From contig NZ_JAGHMH010000007.1 in the NCBI RefSeq assembly GCF_017741935.1, forward strand, positions 62,001 to 126,000: a DNA stretch of 64,000 bases, written 5' to 3'. The translations under genes and the position numbers were made by a program. The notes below the pieces were generated by a model that was given only the letters and a program-made list of their open reading frames with translations, did no database searches and was not told where the DNA came from. The stretch is from Rhizobium sp. 16-449-1b (GTDB taxonomy: Bacteria > Pseudomonadota > Alphaproteobacteria > Rhizobiales > Rhizobiaceae). Below, in pieces: positions 33,864 through 42,957 of this stretch (the first letter of the stretch is position 1; the number at the start of each line of letters is the position of its first letter).

Positions 33864-34295
33864 TTATGCCTCCGCCGTGAATATGAGCGCAGCAGCAGCT
33901 TCGAAGGTCGCGCTGAACTGCAGGTCATTTTCCATGTCGCCGCTCGCCGTGAAGCTGGTGACGAAGTACGGGCCAGCGAACGTTCCGAGACCGGGCACGA
34001 TGACCTGCGCGTTGAAGACGGTCGCGTTGATGACATTGGTCATGAACGCCTTCATGGCGGCGCTGGACACGAACGTGCCGGAACCCTGGAAGGTTCGGCT
34101 AACGATGCCCGGGCGGCCGGTCTTCTGCACCGGGCCACCTGGATTGGTGCAGCTCGGCTTGGTGGTGTCAACCGAATTGGCGGAAAGGTCGAAGCTTCGA
34201 TCCTTCAGGCCGCACAGGTTGCTGAATACTTCTGGATCAGCGCCGTCGCCTACCTTGATGAGTAGGGTTCTGCCGAGCTGTTCGCCATCTGCCAT
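33864..34295 (-). CDS. Major tail (tube) protein
   Basis: 143-residue tail tube subunit of the TP901-1/GTA gp9 family. It starts MADGEQLGRTLLIKVGDGADPEVF, with the conserved segments CGLKDRSFDLSANSVDTTKP and GPYFVTSFTASGDMENDLQFSATFEA. These form the beta-sandwich ring of the tail tube. Position after the DUF3168 gene and before the chaperones fits the siphophage order. Confidence 0.85.
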   Translation of the reverse strand: MADGEQLGRTLLIKVGDGADPEVFSNLCGLKDRSFDLSANSVDTTKPSCTNPGGPVQKTGRPGIVSRTFQGSGTFVSSAAMKAFMTNVINATVFNAQVIVPGLGTFAGPYFVTSFTASGDMENDLQFSATFEAAAALIFTAEA

Positions 34296-34349
34296 AGTGA
34301 CTCCTTTGCCGACGAGGCGGCCTATCTTTGTGTTTGTGTGATGATGGCG

Positions 34350-34760
34350 CTAAGCGAACGGCTTGCGCACCGATGCCACGAAGTCGATCACTGCGTGACT
34401 GGTCAGCCCGTCAACGTCGCGGAGGGTCCGCGTCTGACGATGCATGAGTGAAATCAGATGATTAGTCGGAAGTGCCAACGGCGCCAAGTGGAGGCTTTCC
34501 GCTACGGCTTCCGCGATCCGCTTCGCCTCGGGGTAGCCGACCGCAGTCGACCATCCGTGAAGAGTGAGGTAGACCTTGGAGCCGCTGATGCATGTCGCAT
34601 CGTCACGCAGCGTCTGTGCCTCGCCGATGGTGACGTAGGGATAAGTCGCCGGTGACGGCGGCTGATCGTAAACGCGCCCGCCGACAAGTGCCGTCAAGGC
34701 AGCGTCAGCCTTCAGGCGAGCGACTATCGCGCCTTGTAGTTCCAGTTCAGCGGATGCCAT
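34350..34760 (-). CDS. DUF3168 tail terminator/completion protein
   Basis: 136-residue protein matching DUF3168 (GTA gp8-like): ELELQGAIVARLKADAALTALVGGRVYDQPP, then PYVTIGEAQ and the C-terminal SHAVIDFVASVRKPF. It caps the tail at the head-proximal end. It sits between the HK97 gp10-like and tail tube genes as expected. Confidence 0.85.
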   Translation of the reverse strand: MASAELELQGAIVARLKADAALTALVGGRVYDQPPSPATYPYVTIGEAQTLRDDATCISGSKVYLTLHGWSTAVGYPEAKRIAEAVAESLHLAPLALPTNHLISLMHRQTRTLRDVDGLTSHAVIDFVASVRKPFA

Positions 34761-34763
34761 CGG

Positions 34764-35252
34764 CTACTTTCCCATGGCCTCGCGAACGGCCTTGTTTACC
34801 GCTGCAAGGATTCGCCTGCGGATCTTCTTCTTCATCGCTCGATAAGTCGGGAAGACGTGCGGCTGTGCAGGCATTCCGGGATGGATATTGCCGTTGCCAG
34901 CGCGTGCCTGTTTCTTGCCGGCAACCGTTCCGCCACCCTTGGCTGTGTTATGCGGCGCCGTACCGAACTCAAGGAACCGCCAGATGTACTCTGCAAAGAT
35001 GCCAACAGCGGAAGGATCCTTGCTAACCTTGATACCAACCTGAACCTGCTTAGGAGCACTGTTCAGCGGCGCGGCCTCAATGCTGTCCGCGTAGAAGCCA
35101 GATACCCTCGGAGCACGTACACGGATCTCGTCGGCGAGCTCTTTGCCGGCAGCCATCTTGGCCTCGGCTGCGTACTTCTCGACATTCGGCGCCAGTGCGT
35201 TGAGCCGACGCATCAGGGCCTCGCGGCCCTTTATCTCAGCCACCATCACCAT
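34764..35252 (-). CDS. HK97 gp10 family tail completion protein
   Basis: 162-residue basic protein. It starts MVMVAEIKGREALMRRLNAL, with the core FLEFGTAPHNTAKGG and the end FPTYRAMKKKIRRRILAAV, which fit HK97 gp10/tail-completion proteins. The start is ATG 35252, overlapping the previous stop (TGATG) with GGGAG upstream. The more downstream ATG 35246 is a possible alternative. Confidence 0.8.
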   Translation of the reverse strand: MVMVAEIKGREALMRRLNALAPNVEKYAAEAKMAAGKELADEIRVRAPRVSGFYADSIEAAPLNSAPKQVQVGIKVSKDPSAVGIFAEYIWRFLEFGTAPHNTAKGGGTVAGKKQARAGNGNIHPGMPAQPHVFPTYRAMKKKIRRRILAAVNKAVREAMGK

Positions 35253-35608
35253 CAGCTCGCCACTCCCTGCGTCGCCATCATGTCGATGTATGCATTCTTC
35301 TCGTCGACGTTGGCCGCTGACGTGATGTTGAAGATCCGCGACGGATTGCGAGCATCGACCGCCCGCCACGCTGTGGTGACCGCCCTAGCGGCCACGCAGC
35401 TGCGGATGCTGATGATGTACGGCTGCACTCCGGCCAGCCGCGACGCGATGACTGGCTCGCTGCCCTTAATGGGCGTGAGACGGGCTGCGGTGGTGAACAC
35501 AGTGGCGAAATCACCAGCCTGCTCATTGCCATAGCCATCATCAACCATCGCACGGGACTGGAAATGCAGTCTCTCGCGCAGCGCGCCGGAGCCAGTTGGC
35601 TTCGCCAT
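35252..35608 (-). CDS. Head closure / head-tail adaptor protein
   Basis: 118-residue protein of the phage head-tail adaptor family (SPP1 gp16-like): GALRERLHFQSRAMVDDGYGNEQAG, the conserved FATVFTTAARLTPIKGSE, and a C-terminal FNITSAANVDEKNAYIDMMAT. It closes the portal channel after packaging. Its start overlaps the stop of a 59-residue gene. Confidence 0.85.
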   Translation of the reverse strand: MAKPTGSGALRERLHFQSRAMVDDGYGNEQAGDFATVFTTAARLTPIKGSEPVIASRLAGVQPYIISIRSCVAARAVTTAWRAVDARNPSRIFNITSAANVDEKNAYIDMMATQGVAS

Positions 35609-35787
35609 CAGAACCTGCCTTTCGGCCGCTGGCAGGTCTCAGCCTTTCCAGCCTCAACCGCCGCTTCGGCGCAAGCCCGTGTCACCGAATAGCGACCATC
35701 CTTGAGCGGGCCGCCATCAGGTCGAAAAACGACGGTCACGGCGGCGTTCGCGATAAAGTCGAAGCGCTCCGTGAACCGTATCCACAT
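35608..35787 (-). CDS. Small head-region protein, 59 residues
   Basis: Short gene between two head genes: it starts at ATG 35787, two bases after the preceding stop, and its TGA overlaps the next ATG (TGATG). The product starts MWIRFTERFDFIANAAVTVVF and ends CQRPKGRF, with a short beta hairpin and a helix. Similar tiny genes lie at this place in many siphophages, and their role in head completion is not known. Confidence 0.65.
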   Translation of the reverse strand: MWIRFTERFDFIANAAVTVVFRPDGGPLKDGRYSVTRACAEAAVEAGKAETCQRPKGRF

Positions 35788-35788
35788 A

Positions 35789-36199
35789 TCAGAGCGCCAC
35801 GCCCGGGAAGCTGAAGATCAGCGAGAGAAGCGTGGTCGACTTGGCAACACCAATGATGTTGACGTATTCGCCGGTACCGACATCGGCCAGCGGGCAGATC
35901 CCGCCGGGAGTATCGGAGAGGTAGTAGCTGGTGCCCGGCGTCAGGGTCGCGCCGATCGTAATATCGCCGCCCTTCTGCACCGAAATCGGTTGGTTCAGCG
36001 ATGCGCCGTTCAACGCGATTGCGGTCGCTTTGCGAGCTTCGACGGTGGCGGAGTTGCTATCAGCCAGCATCCACTTGTTTGTGGTGGAGCTCAGATAGAC
36101 AGCCTTGCCGGCCGCGATTGTTTCGCCGGCCGTGCCGACATCGCGCGTGGAATTTGTGCCCGCGACGACATTCGCCGTGGTAATTGTCAGGTCGGCCAT
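35789..36199 (-). CDS. Probable capsid decoration protein
   Basis: 136-residue Gly/Thr/Ala-rich beta protein (MADLTITTANVVAGTNSTRDVG..., YYLSDTPGGICPLADVG). It resembles small head-decorating proteins (gpD/DUF2190-like) that stabilise expanded HK97-type capsids. The head-gene position supports this. No catalytic motif is present. The function is inferred from composition and place. Confidence 0.55.
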   Translation of the reverse strand: MADLTITTANVVAGTNSTRDVGTAGETIAAGKAVYLSSTTNKWMLADSNSATVEARKATAIALNGASLNQPISVQKGGDITIGATLTPGTSYYLSDTPGGICPLADVGTGEYVNIIGVAKSTTLLSLIFSFPGVAL

Positions 36200-36214
36200 G
36201 ATGGTTCCTTGAGG

Positions 36215-36784
36215 TTAAATCGCCCAATTCCGATAGGGATAAAGCAGTGCGTCGACCGCCATCGGCAGATCGGTGATCTTTGTGTCGGATGCCGCCTCAC
36301 GGTGTTCGTACCAGTGGCCGATCATAAGAAGCGCCGCCTGTTTCACCGAAGTGGGAACAGTCTCGAATCCCGCCTTGAACGCGATGCGAACGGACGCAGG
36401 CTCCCCGTTTGTTACGGGCCAACCGGCACCGATCGCCGGGAGGATGTATCCACCGTCGGCGACTTCGGCATCGATGACCCTGAATCCGGAAAGAGTGACC
36501 TCGACCCCGTTTGCGGGCGTGTAGAGTACGCCGTCAACCGACTTCAAAGGCGGCTTTGGCAGGTCAACCCTCGCGACCGGGAAATGATCAAGCGTCAGCT
36601 CCCATCCCTGCTCAACGACCGAACGACCAAGCCAGTTCTTCTCCCCGGCCAGCCAATCCTGCGCAGCGGCGATCAGGCCGCCGATATAATCGTCGTCGTC
36701 TTCGTGAAAGACGCGGAGATGCGCCTTGGCTTCCGTCAACGACACAATCGTAGCCGATGCCGGCGTCACAAGGCGCAAACTCAT
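36215..36784 (-). CDS. Head-tail connector protein (gp6-like)
   Basis: 189-residue protein of the Phage_connect_1/HK97 gp6 family: VSLTEAKAHLRVFHEDDDDYI, AAQDWLAGEKNW, and the C-terminal VPTSVKQAALLMIGHWYEHRE with LLYPYRNW. It forms the ring joining portal and head-closure proteins. GGGGAAG precedes the ATG. Confidence 0.85.
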   Translation of the reverse strand: MSLRLVTPASATIVSLTEAKAHLRVFHEDDDDYIGGLIAAAQDWLAGEKNWLGRSVVEQGWELTLDHFPVARVDLPKPPLKSVDGVLYTPANGVEVTLSGFRVIDAEVADGGYILPAIGAGWPVTNGEPASVRIAFKAGFETVPTSVKQAALLMIGHWYEHREAASDTKITDLPMAVDALLYPYRNWAI

Positions 36785-36785
36785 G

Positions 36786-37040
36786 TTACTTCCCCGCCTT
36801 CTTTGCAGGCTTTTCAGGTTCCGGCGCCTGCTCAGACTCCGGAGTAGGCTCGGGTGCTGGCTCCGGCGCGGGTTCCGGTTCGGGCGTAGGCTCTACCGAA
36901 CCATCAACCGCCTCGACCCACCCCTCAGACGCAAGGCCTTCGGCGAGCGCGCCGAAATCTCGCTCATCGCCCACATTCAGGCCGATAAGCGTTACGCCGT
37001 CCTCCGAATACGGGAACGGCTTAACGACCTTGTGCACCAT
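36786..37040 (-). CDS. Pro/Glu-repeat protein of the head region
   Basis: 84-residue protein with an ordered N-terminal 47 residues (HKVVKPFPYSEDGVTLIGL, FGALAEGLASEGWVEAV). A tail of repeated P-E-P units (PTPEPEPAPEPAPEP) ends in a basic PAKKAGK. Low-complexity tails like this often vary in length between phages. The start overlaps the previous stop (TAATG). No function is known. Confidence 0.65.
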   Translation of the reverse strand: MVHKVVKPFPYSEDGVTLIGLNVGDERDFGALAEGLASEGWVEAVDGSVEPTPEPEPAPEPAPEPTPESEQAPEPEKPAKKAGK

Positions 37041-37429
37041 TAGGCGACCGGCTTGCTGCGAGCGTGCGACTTCAGGATGACAGCGCTTGCGGCGACGGAC
37101 GTGCCGCTATTCAGCGTGATGACCGTGCGGACGTAGCGCTTCGAGCCGAGATAGCCGACCTTGTAGGCGGTATCGGCAGCGAGAGCGGCCGGGAATGCGC
37201 CAAGAAGATCTTTCGCGGCCACATCGGTGAAGCCGGAGCCAGAAGCGTCCGATTCCTGCAGCTTCGGCGTAAAGTTGCCGGCTCCGACGATCGCGCCAGA
37301 AGTTACGACGACAGTCGCACCTTCAAAGCCAGCGAGGTCGATGGCGGCAGATGTGTTGGTGGCCGAGAGAACGGCCGGCGACACAGCAAGCGTGACGCCA
37401 ATGTTGTTGTAGGTGTCCTTGGAAGCCAT
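37040..37429 (-). CDS. Hypothetical structural protein after the major capsid gene
   Basis: 129-residue beta-rich protein (NIGVTLAVSPAVLSATNTSAAIDLAGFEGATVVV...RYVRTVITLNSGTSVAASAV). It resembles small head or decoration proteins carried directly after the capsid gene in siphophages. The leader contains ACACCACAAGGAGATAG, the start-associated pattern. The capsid gene upstream ends in a terminator, so this gene has a separate translation signal. Confidence 0.65.
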   Translation of the reverse strand: MASKDTYNNIGVTLAVSPAVLSATNTSAAIDLAGFEGATVVVTSGAIVGAGNFTPKLQESDASGSGFTDVAAKDLLGAFPAALAADTAYKVGYLGSKRYVRTVITLNSGTSVAASAVILKSHARSKPVA

Positions 37430-37457
37430 CAGGCTATCTCCTTGTGGTGTTGGAAAT

Positions 37458-37478
37458 GGGCGCTCACGAAGAGCGCCC
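37458..37478 (-). terminator. Partial terminator after the major capsid gene
   Basis: Minus-strand hairpin GGGCGCTC/GAGCGCCC with a TTCGT loop followed by ATTTCC, ten bases after the capsid stop. The T-run is weak, so it probably attenuates rather than stops transcription, keeping capsid mRNA abundant. Confidence 0.5.
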
Positions 37479-37487
37479 GCCGTTGGC

Positions 37488-38780
37488 TTAGACTGCGCAG
37501 GTCAGCTTGCGGATTGCCTCAGCCAGCACCACCTGACCGCCGAGACGACGGCGGAAGATGAAGCGGACATTGCCGCTGGTAGCCTGCGTGTAAGGATCAC
37601 GGAGCATTTCCATGGCGATGCGATCGACCAGCGTGTAACCGCGGGCGAAATCGCCGTACGCCACCGGAGTTGCGCCAGCGCCTTCGTTCGGCATGTCCGG
37701 AACTTCGACGTAGGGGTCGCCATCGATGGTGTTCGGGCGGCCATTGGCAATGCCTGGCATCCAGATATAGTTCTTCTGGGCATCCTTGAGGCGACGAACG
37801 GAGCCGAGCGTGGTGCGGTTCAGAGCCCACGACGCATTGCGCGTGTAGGCGGTCTTGAGACCGTACTTCAGCTTCAGCAGGCCGTCAGCCTGGCCGTCGG
37901 CGTCAGCGATCGTGGTCGCGGAACCAGAGTTCGAGCCACCAACGCCAGCAGCAACCAGGAAGCCTTCCGGCTTGCCGACACCGTTGCCGGACACGAAGGC
38001 AGCGCCTTCGGCTACAGCGAACTGCTCAGTTGCTTCGAAGCTGATCTCCGATTCCAGATTGAACGCCGAGTCTTCGAGGTTCTGGTTCGAGATGTCGATC
38101 AACGCGAACAGCTCGTGTGTCGGGATTTCCCACATGCCGTAGCGCAGACCGTCGGTCTCGGACTTCTGGCCCTGCTCAGCAACCCACTGCGCGGCGAACT
38201 GGCCGGTGCGCTTCGGGAGCTGGATCGACTTGGAAGCGGTCTGGCGAACGCGAGCAAGCGCACGGGCCGGAGAAATCTCCGTCACGGTCTTGATGATCTC
38301 GCGGACGTACTCCATCGGGGCCAGATAGCCGCCGGTCGTGTCGTTGCCGACCGAGAGCGACTTGTATTCGGCGGTGACGTCGGCCAGAGCCTTCTGCTGT
38401 TCAGCAGGCAGGTTTGGAATACCGATCGTGTGAGCGCCGACAACCGCGCGGGCCCAAAGGTTGACCTTGGACTTCAGCTCTTCTGCGCGCTTGGCAGGAT
38501 CGGCCGAGCCGGCGAGCGTGAGGCGATTGAGCTTTTCTTCGAGCTCATCGACATGCTTCTTCTCGTCGTCGAGAGCCTTCTTGGTCTCGAGCAGTTCGGC
38601 GGTCGCCTTCTGATTGGCGTCCTCGAACTTGTCCATGGCCGCGTTGATGCGGTCTACCTTTTCGGTGAGAACGACGTCGGCGACGCCCTTCTTCTCGATT
38701 TCCTTGATGCGGTTGTCGTTTGCTGCCTTGAACTCTTCAAAGGCAGACATGACCTGCTCGACGGCGGTCTTCTCGGACAT
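37488..38780 (-). CDS. HK97-fold major capsid protein
   Basis: 430-residue capsid subunit. The first 110 residues are a helical scaffold-like delta domain (MSEKTAVEQVMSAFEEFKAAND, then coiled coil), which the prohead protease normally removes. The HK97 fold follows, with VGNDTTGGYLAPMEYVREII, RYGMWEIPTHELFALIDISNQ and SFEATEQFAVAEGAAFVSGNG. It includes one AANDN motif in the delta domain. The start is ATG 38780 with the CACCACCACA/AGGAGAC leader. A longer open frame upstream is not supported. Confidence 0.95.
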   Translation of the reverse strand: MSEKTAVEQVMSAFEEFKAANDNRIKEIEKKGVADVVLTEKVDRINAAMDKFEDANQKATAELLETKKALDDEKKHVDELEEKLNRLTLAGSADPAKRAEELKSKVNLWARAVVGAHTIGIPNLPAEQQKALADVTAEYKSLSVGNDTTGGYLAPMEYVREIIKTVTEISPARALARVRQTASKSIQLPKRTGQFAAQWVAEQGQKSETDGLRYGMWEIPTHELFALIDISNQNLEDSAFNLESEISFEATEQFAVAEGAAFVSGNGVGKPEGFLVAAGVGGSNSGSATTIADADGQADGLLKLKYGLKTAYTRNASWALNRTTLGSVRRLKDAQKNYIWMPGIANGRPNTIDGDPYVEVPDMPNEGAGATPVAYGDFARGYTLVDRIAMEMLRDPYTQATSGNVRFIFRRRLGGQVVLAEAIRKLTCAV

Positions 38781-38835
38781 ATTTGTCTCCTGATGTGGTG
38801 GTGGGTGGTGAAGAGCGTGCCGCACTAGCCGACGG

Positions 38836-39567
38836 CTAGGCGATCAGCGCCTTAATGCGCTCCGCCAGCGTGGTTAGCTCAGCGTCGCTCTTGGTTGCCG
38901 CTTCCTCTTCATCACGAAGATCCGCATTCGGCTCTACTTCATCGCGAAGCAGTACGCTTTTGAAGACCGCGACAGCTTTCACGCTGTCCGCCCGCGACAG
39001 ACCGGCTTCACGCAGGCCGTCTTCGATTTCTCGCGGGTTAAACTCCGATTTGACGCTCAGAACGCGTGCTTTCGCGTTCATGGGGAAGGTCACAAGGCTG
39101 ACTTCCGACAGCGCGACCGACTTCAGAGTTCGTCGGGGCTCGCCGGGGGCACTTCGGAGGGTCCATTCGACTGGCCGGAAGCCAATAGACAGGCCGGAAA
39201 TGGCCGGCCTTGGCTTCATTTTCACCAGTTCATACGCTTCCCGTCCGCGCTCCGTGTTGGCAAACTTGCCTTCAACGTATAGCCCGACATCGTCCTCGCG
39301 CATCTCTGTCCAGACACCGATCGGCGTCAGCTGAGTGCCGTATCCGCCGTGCTGGGATAGCATGGCGGGCCAAATGCCGGTGCTTTTTGCCTTGGCGAGG
39401 GTGTCCTTGAAGGCTCCCTTGACGAGAACGTCTTCGCCGGCGTCAACGTTGTCGAAAACAGCGCCATAGCCGGAAAACGTCATGTCGTCGCCAGTTGCGT
39501 CGGCCTTGATCTCGCCGAGGGCGAAACTGAAGTGCTCAACACCCGGCTGACCAGTGGTTTTCGTCAT
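38836..39567 (-). CDS. HK97 family prohead protease
   Basis: 243-residue serine protease (S78) that trims the capsid delta domain during head maturation. The family motifs are FSGYGAVFDNVDAGEDVLVKGAF, catalytic His in MLSQHGGYG and catalytic Ser in ISGLSIGF. The Arg/Glu-rich C-terminus is typical. It overlaps the portal gene by four bases and lies directly upstream of the capsid gene. Confidence 0.92.
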   Translation of the reverse strand: MTKTTGQPGVEHFSFALGEIKADATGDDMTFSGYGAVFDNVDAGEDVLVKGAFKDTLAKAKSTGIWPAMLSQHGGYGTQLTPIGVWTEMREDDVGLYVEGKFANTERGREAYELVKMKPRPAISGLSIGFRPVEWTLRSAPGEPRRTLKSVALSEVSLVTFPMNAKARVLSVKSEFNPREIEDGLREAGLSRADSVKAVAVFKSVLLRDEVEPNADLRDEEEAATKSDAELTTLAERIKALIA

Positions 39568-40808
39568 GTTTTCTTGTCCTGTTGGCCGTCCTGCGGCTTA
39601 TTTGGCGCAGGCGCGCCACCAACATTCGTCGGCTTGGGCAATTCATCCCCGCCAGCGATAGGATTTAGATCCTCGAGCGCTCGAATCTCGTTTGGCGTCA
39701 TCCACGCAGGCGATCCACCAGACCCAAGAGCCTTCGAATAAAACTCGCTGCGGTCCTTCGCGGCGCCCTTCAAGAGGGCATTCGCGTTGAATTTCGCGCA
39801 AAAACCATCGTCCTCGTCGCCATCCAGCAGATTCGCATCGATCGATTCCTCGATTCGGCGCCACCAGGGCCCGAGTGTGTGGACAACGTGCGCCAGAAAG
39901 ACCTGCTCAGCGCTAGCGAACGTCATCGCCTGCCCGGCGTGGCCGATCATCTGCGGAAACACGCCAAAAGACTGGCAAACCTGCTCAGTTTGGAACTTTC
40001 GCGTCTCGAGATGCTGCGAATCCACGCCAGTCATCGTTTGCGGTGTCCATTTGAACCCGGCATCGATTACAAATGGCTTGTGCTTGTTCGCGCCGCCGAT
40101 CTGGGCCGCGATCCACGCCTGGATCTTCTTGTAATCCTCAGGCGAGATCTTCTGCTCGGTCGAATACACGCCGCCAGTTTGCAAACCGTTGGCGTGCATC
40201 TCGGCCTGCGTGTTCTCGGTAGCGATCGTGAGGCCGATTGCCTCCCTCGCCTGCCGAACCGCATCTAGCCCGCGCCAGGTATCCCAAGATGGGCCTTTGA
40301 CATGCCAGATAAGCGACTGGGGGAAGTCCATCGTGCGGCCATCCAGGCCGCTTACTCGATACGACAACGAATAGTCGTCGTGACGAGTGATCGTTACCGA
40401 GCCAGGGTCGATCGGAATGAGTTCCTTGACCTTGCCGCGGACCATGTTCTTGTAGAAGAACGCGTTGCCGGTCAGGGCAACGTGGAAAATCATGGTCTCC
40501 AGTAGCTCAAAAGCCGTCATCCACTGGTTTGGGCGACGGTTCAGCACCTTGTAGAGCGGGTGGTCCAGTGCTGGCGTGCCGCCTTTGCCGTCGGGCAGCT
40601 CCTTCATGACCTGCAGAGGAACCTGCGCTACGCCGTTTGCAATGACGCGGAGGCAAGCAAAGACGGTCGACACGTCGAGAGCACGCTCCCAACTGACAGA
40701 GACGCCAGCTTTTGACTGCCGCGTCCCGAACCAGTTGAGCCACACCGGATCAAACGATACGGACTTTTGCTCGTTCTCTCGGCCGAGCAGGCGATTCCAG
40801 ATACCCAT
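39564..40808 (-). CDS. HK97 family portal protein
   Basis: 414-residue portal subunit: W..FGTRQSKAGVSVSWERAL near the start, CLRVIANGVAQVPLQVM, then YRVSGLDGRTMDFPQSLIWHVKG, and the C-terminal FNANALLKGAAKDRSEFYSKAL. A dodecamer of this protein forms the channel for DNA entry and exit. It follows terL and precedes the protease gene, in the usual HK97 order. Confidence 0.92.
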   Translation of the reverse strand: MGIWNRLLGRENEQKSVSFDPVWLNWFGTRQSKAGVSVSWERALDVSTVFACLRVIANGVAQVPLQVMKELPDGKGGTPALDHPLYKVLNRRPNQWMTAFELLETMIFHVALTGNAFFYKNMVRGKVKELIPIDPGSVTITRHDDYSLSYRVSGLDGRTMDFPQSLIWHVKGPSWDTWRGLDAVRQAREAIGLTIATENTQAEMHANGLQTGGVYSTEQKISPEDYKKIQAWIAAQIGGANKHKPFVIDAGFKWTPQTMTGVDSQHLETRKFQTEQVCQSFGVFPQMIGHAGQAMTFASAEQVFLAHVVHTLGPWWRRIEESIDANLLDGDEDDGFCAKFNANALLKGAAKDRSEFYSKALGSGGSPAWMTPNEIRALEDLNPIAGGDELPKPTNVGGAPAPNKPQDGQQDKKT

Positions 40809-40824
40809 CCGGCATTCCTTGTGT

Positions 40825-42474
40825 TCAGTATTGCTGGTTGGGGTCGAGAACTTCCCAGAACGACGTGGTTTGATCCGCGCCCTCGTAAGTCCCTGCCATG
40901 GCTGTCGCCATCGTCAGTGCAACAGCACCGTCGATGCGGCCTCGAGACTTCTGCTTGTCGAGTTTGCGGTTGCCAGATGGATCCTGGCGCACCGTCGCAT
41001 TCATCATGCACATCGTCAGGACCGGATGGCCGCCGTGTGTCAGCTTCTTGTTGAGCAGAATGCTCTCAAGCTCTCGAAGCGCCGGCGACATGGACGCGAA
41101 TCCCTGCCCGTACTGCTCGAATATGGCGTTATCGCCTTCGAGTTGCTCCTCAAGAAAGCCAACCTTGAGCAGCCACGGCTTCAAGTGTCGCCAGTTCCAT
41201 CGGTCGAATGCAACCTTCCGGAGATCCATCTGCTGCGACAGCTCATAGAGCCTGTAGGCAACGAACTCGTACTCGACCGTCGGGCCTGGCGTCGTCTCAA
41301 GCTGGCCGTTCTTGTGCCAAATATCGTACGGAACGCGGTCAGCCTTGGCCTTGTCGCGCAGAGCTTCACCAGGAAGCCAGAACGTCGGCTTGACGCGCCA
41401 GATCGTGCCCGTATCCGTCTCTTTAGGCGACATGAGCACAAGCGAGGTCAAGTCGGACACTTCGGACAGGTCCAGCCCACCAAAGACCGGCGCTCCGTCG
41501 AAGTCATCGACCTCGCCGTCACATGCCCGCCAGACGGCAGGCGCGACGAATGGCGCTGATGCGTCAATGCGCTGGTTGAGATGCAGCCAGCGGAAGCTCG
41601 CTTCCTCGGTTGGCTGGCGCGACGCACGCTCGGCGTCGTCCCTCACCGCCGTCACGGACTTGAAGAAGCCGAGAGCTGGGTTTGCTGCCTTCCACGCGTC
41701 CTCGTCGAGAACGTCACAATCGGCTGGCGCGCTATAGAGATGACTGACGATACGTGGCGCCTTGGACATCTCGGCGTCATCGAGCCACCGAGAGAACAAA
41801 TCCCCGTCCGTCGCAGCCTGCGTCGAGATGGCGAAGACCATCGCCTTGTCGCCGTATGCGCCCTGAGACGTGACAATAGCCTCAACGAAATCGTCCGTCG
41901 GCCCTTTGATCTGGCCGACCTCGTCGAGGATAGCCAGAATAGGCGATCCTCCGTGCGCGCTCTTCGCCTCTGCCGAGCTGGCCTGATATTCGACGTTCAT
42001 TGCCAGGCCGATAATCATCTTACCGGACGGCACGATGCGCACCAGCTTCGACAGCTTGGGCGACATCATGCACATTTTGCTGGCGTAATTGTAGACTTCA
42101 GCAGCCTGTTTGCGCGACCGCGCGCCGGACATGATGCGGCTGTTCTGGTATGCCTCGGGCCCAACAATATGGGCAAGCAGAAGACAGGCGATCGTCGCTG
42201 TCTTCGAGTTCTTACGGGCAATCGACAGGTAGGCTCGAGCTGTGCCGGCCGGATTGTCGTATGTGCTGAGGATGAAAGCCTCTTGGAAGGACAGGAGCCT
42301 GATCGGCTGCCCGACAAGCTCACCCTCCGGAACGACCAGATATTCTTCGATAAAGCGGCAAACCCGCTCCCCGCGGGTAAGCTTGTTATTCGGCAGCTTG
42401 CGCCAGTCTCTAAGCTTTGGGATTGGCCCGCACTTGATCGCAGCAAGCGTTGAAGCTGGGAGTTTTACGGGCAT
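40825..42474 (-). CDS. Terminase large subunit
   Basis: 549-residue packaging motor. The ATPase domain has the variant Walker A SIARKNSKT (about residues 84-92) and Walker B ILAILDEVGQ. The RNase H-like nuclease has GGLDLSEVSDLTSL and a C-terminal Asp (GRIDGAVAL). The sequence is of the HK97-type TerL family (PF03354), usually associated with cohesive or defined ends. It lies directly after the small subunit gene. Confidence 0.95.
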   Translation of the reverse strand: MPVKLPASTLAAIKCGPIPKLRDWRKLPNNKLTRGERVCRFIEEYLVVPEGELVGQPIRLLSFQEAFILSTYDNPAGTARAYLSIARKNSKTATIACLLLAHIVGPEAYQNSRIMSGARSRKQAAEVYNYASKMCMMSPKLSKLVRIVPSGKMIIGLAMNVEYQASSAEAKSAHGGSPILAILDEVGQIKGPTDDFVEAIVTSQGAYGDKAMVFAISTQAATDGDLFSRWLDDAEMSKAPRIVSHLYSAPADCDVLDEDAWKAANPALGFFKSVTAVRDDAERASRQPTEEASFRWLHLNQRIDASAPFVAPAVWRACDGEVDDFDGAPVFGGLDLSEVSDLTSLVLMSPKETDTGTIWRVKPTFWLPGEALRDKAKADRVPYDIWHKNGQLETTPGPTVEYEFVAYRLYELSQQMDLRKVAFDRWNWRHLKPWLLKVGFLEEQLEGDNAIFEQYGQGFASMSPALRELESILLNKKLTHGGHPVLTMCMMNATVRQDPSGNRKLDKQKSRGRIDGAVALTMATAMAGTYEGADQTTSFWEVLDPNQQY

Positions 42475-42481
42475 TCATCAC

Positions 42482-42946
42482 CTAGCCCGGACGGGCGAGC
42501 AGATCGTCCTCTAATGGATTGTCACCTTCGATGCCCTTGGCCGTCTCGCGCCGCTTGGCTGCGTCCCTCGCTTCGCCCTGCACGGCGCGAGCATGAAGGG
42601 CCAGAGATCGGCGAAACGAAAGGATAGATCCGGCGTGCATCTGGACGATTTGCTTGCGGGGATTGGCGACCGGCGTGCCTTTCTCCGAATATGCAACGCC
42701 GCCCTCGTCGCGCAGGAGCTTTTGCTCTCGCACAAGGTCGGCCATCGTCCTGGCGAGCATGGCAGCCAGCTCAAGCTGATGGTCGGTCCATTCCGACCGC
42801 GCGAACTCAGCAACCACGTTTTTGAAGAACGGCTCGTCCTGTTCGTCGAGTGGCACATTGGCCGGCGGCAGGATCTCGATCGTCGCCTTCGCCATCACGC
42901 GCACTGCTTCAGTCGCGCTATCGATGCGCGCCTTTCGCTTCGCCAT
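42482..42946 (-). CDS. P27 family terminase small subunit
   Basis: 154-residue DNA-binding subunit: a basic N-terminus, DEQDEPFFKNVVAEFARSEW, and the P27-specific pattern LAAMLARTMADLVREQKLLRDEGGVAYSEKGTPVANP. It recognises phage DNA and hands it to TerL. It lies next to the large subunit gene, with an HNH gene a little upstream, the arrangement required by HK97-type packaging. Confidence 0.88.
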   Translation of the reverse strand: MAKRKARIDSATEAVRVMAKATIEILPPANVPLDEQDEPFFKNVVAEFARSEWTDHQLELAAMLARTMADLVREQKLLRDEGGVAYSEKGTPVANPRKQIVQMHAGSILSFRRSLALHARAVQGEARDAAKRRETAKGIEGDNPLEDDLLARPG

Positions 42947-42957
42947 GATGGAATTCC

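Noticed and set aside
38823-38838. Palindrome CTAGCCGACGGCTAG at the prohead protease stop as part of the ACCAA hairpin family
   Set aside because: It lacks the ACCA loop and is explained by the stop codon context.
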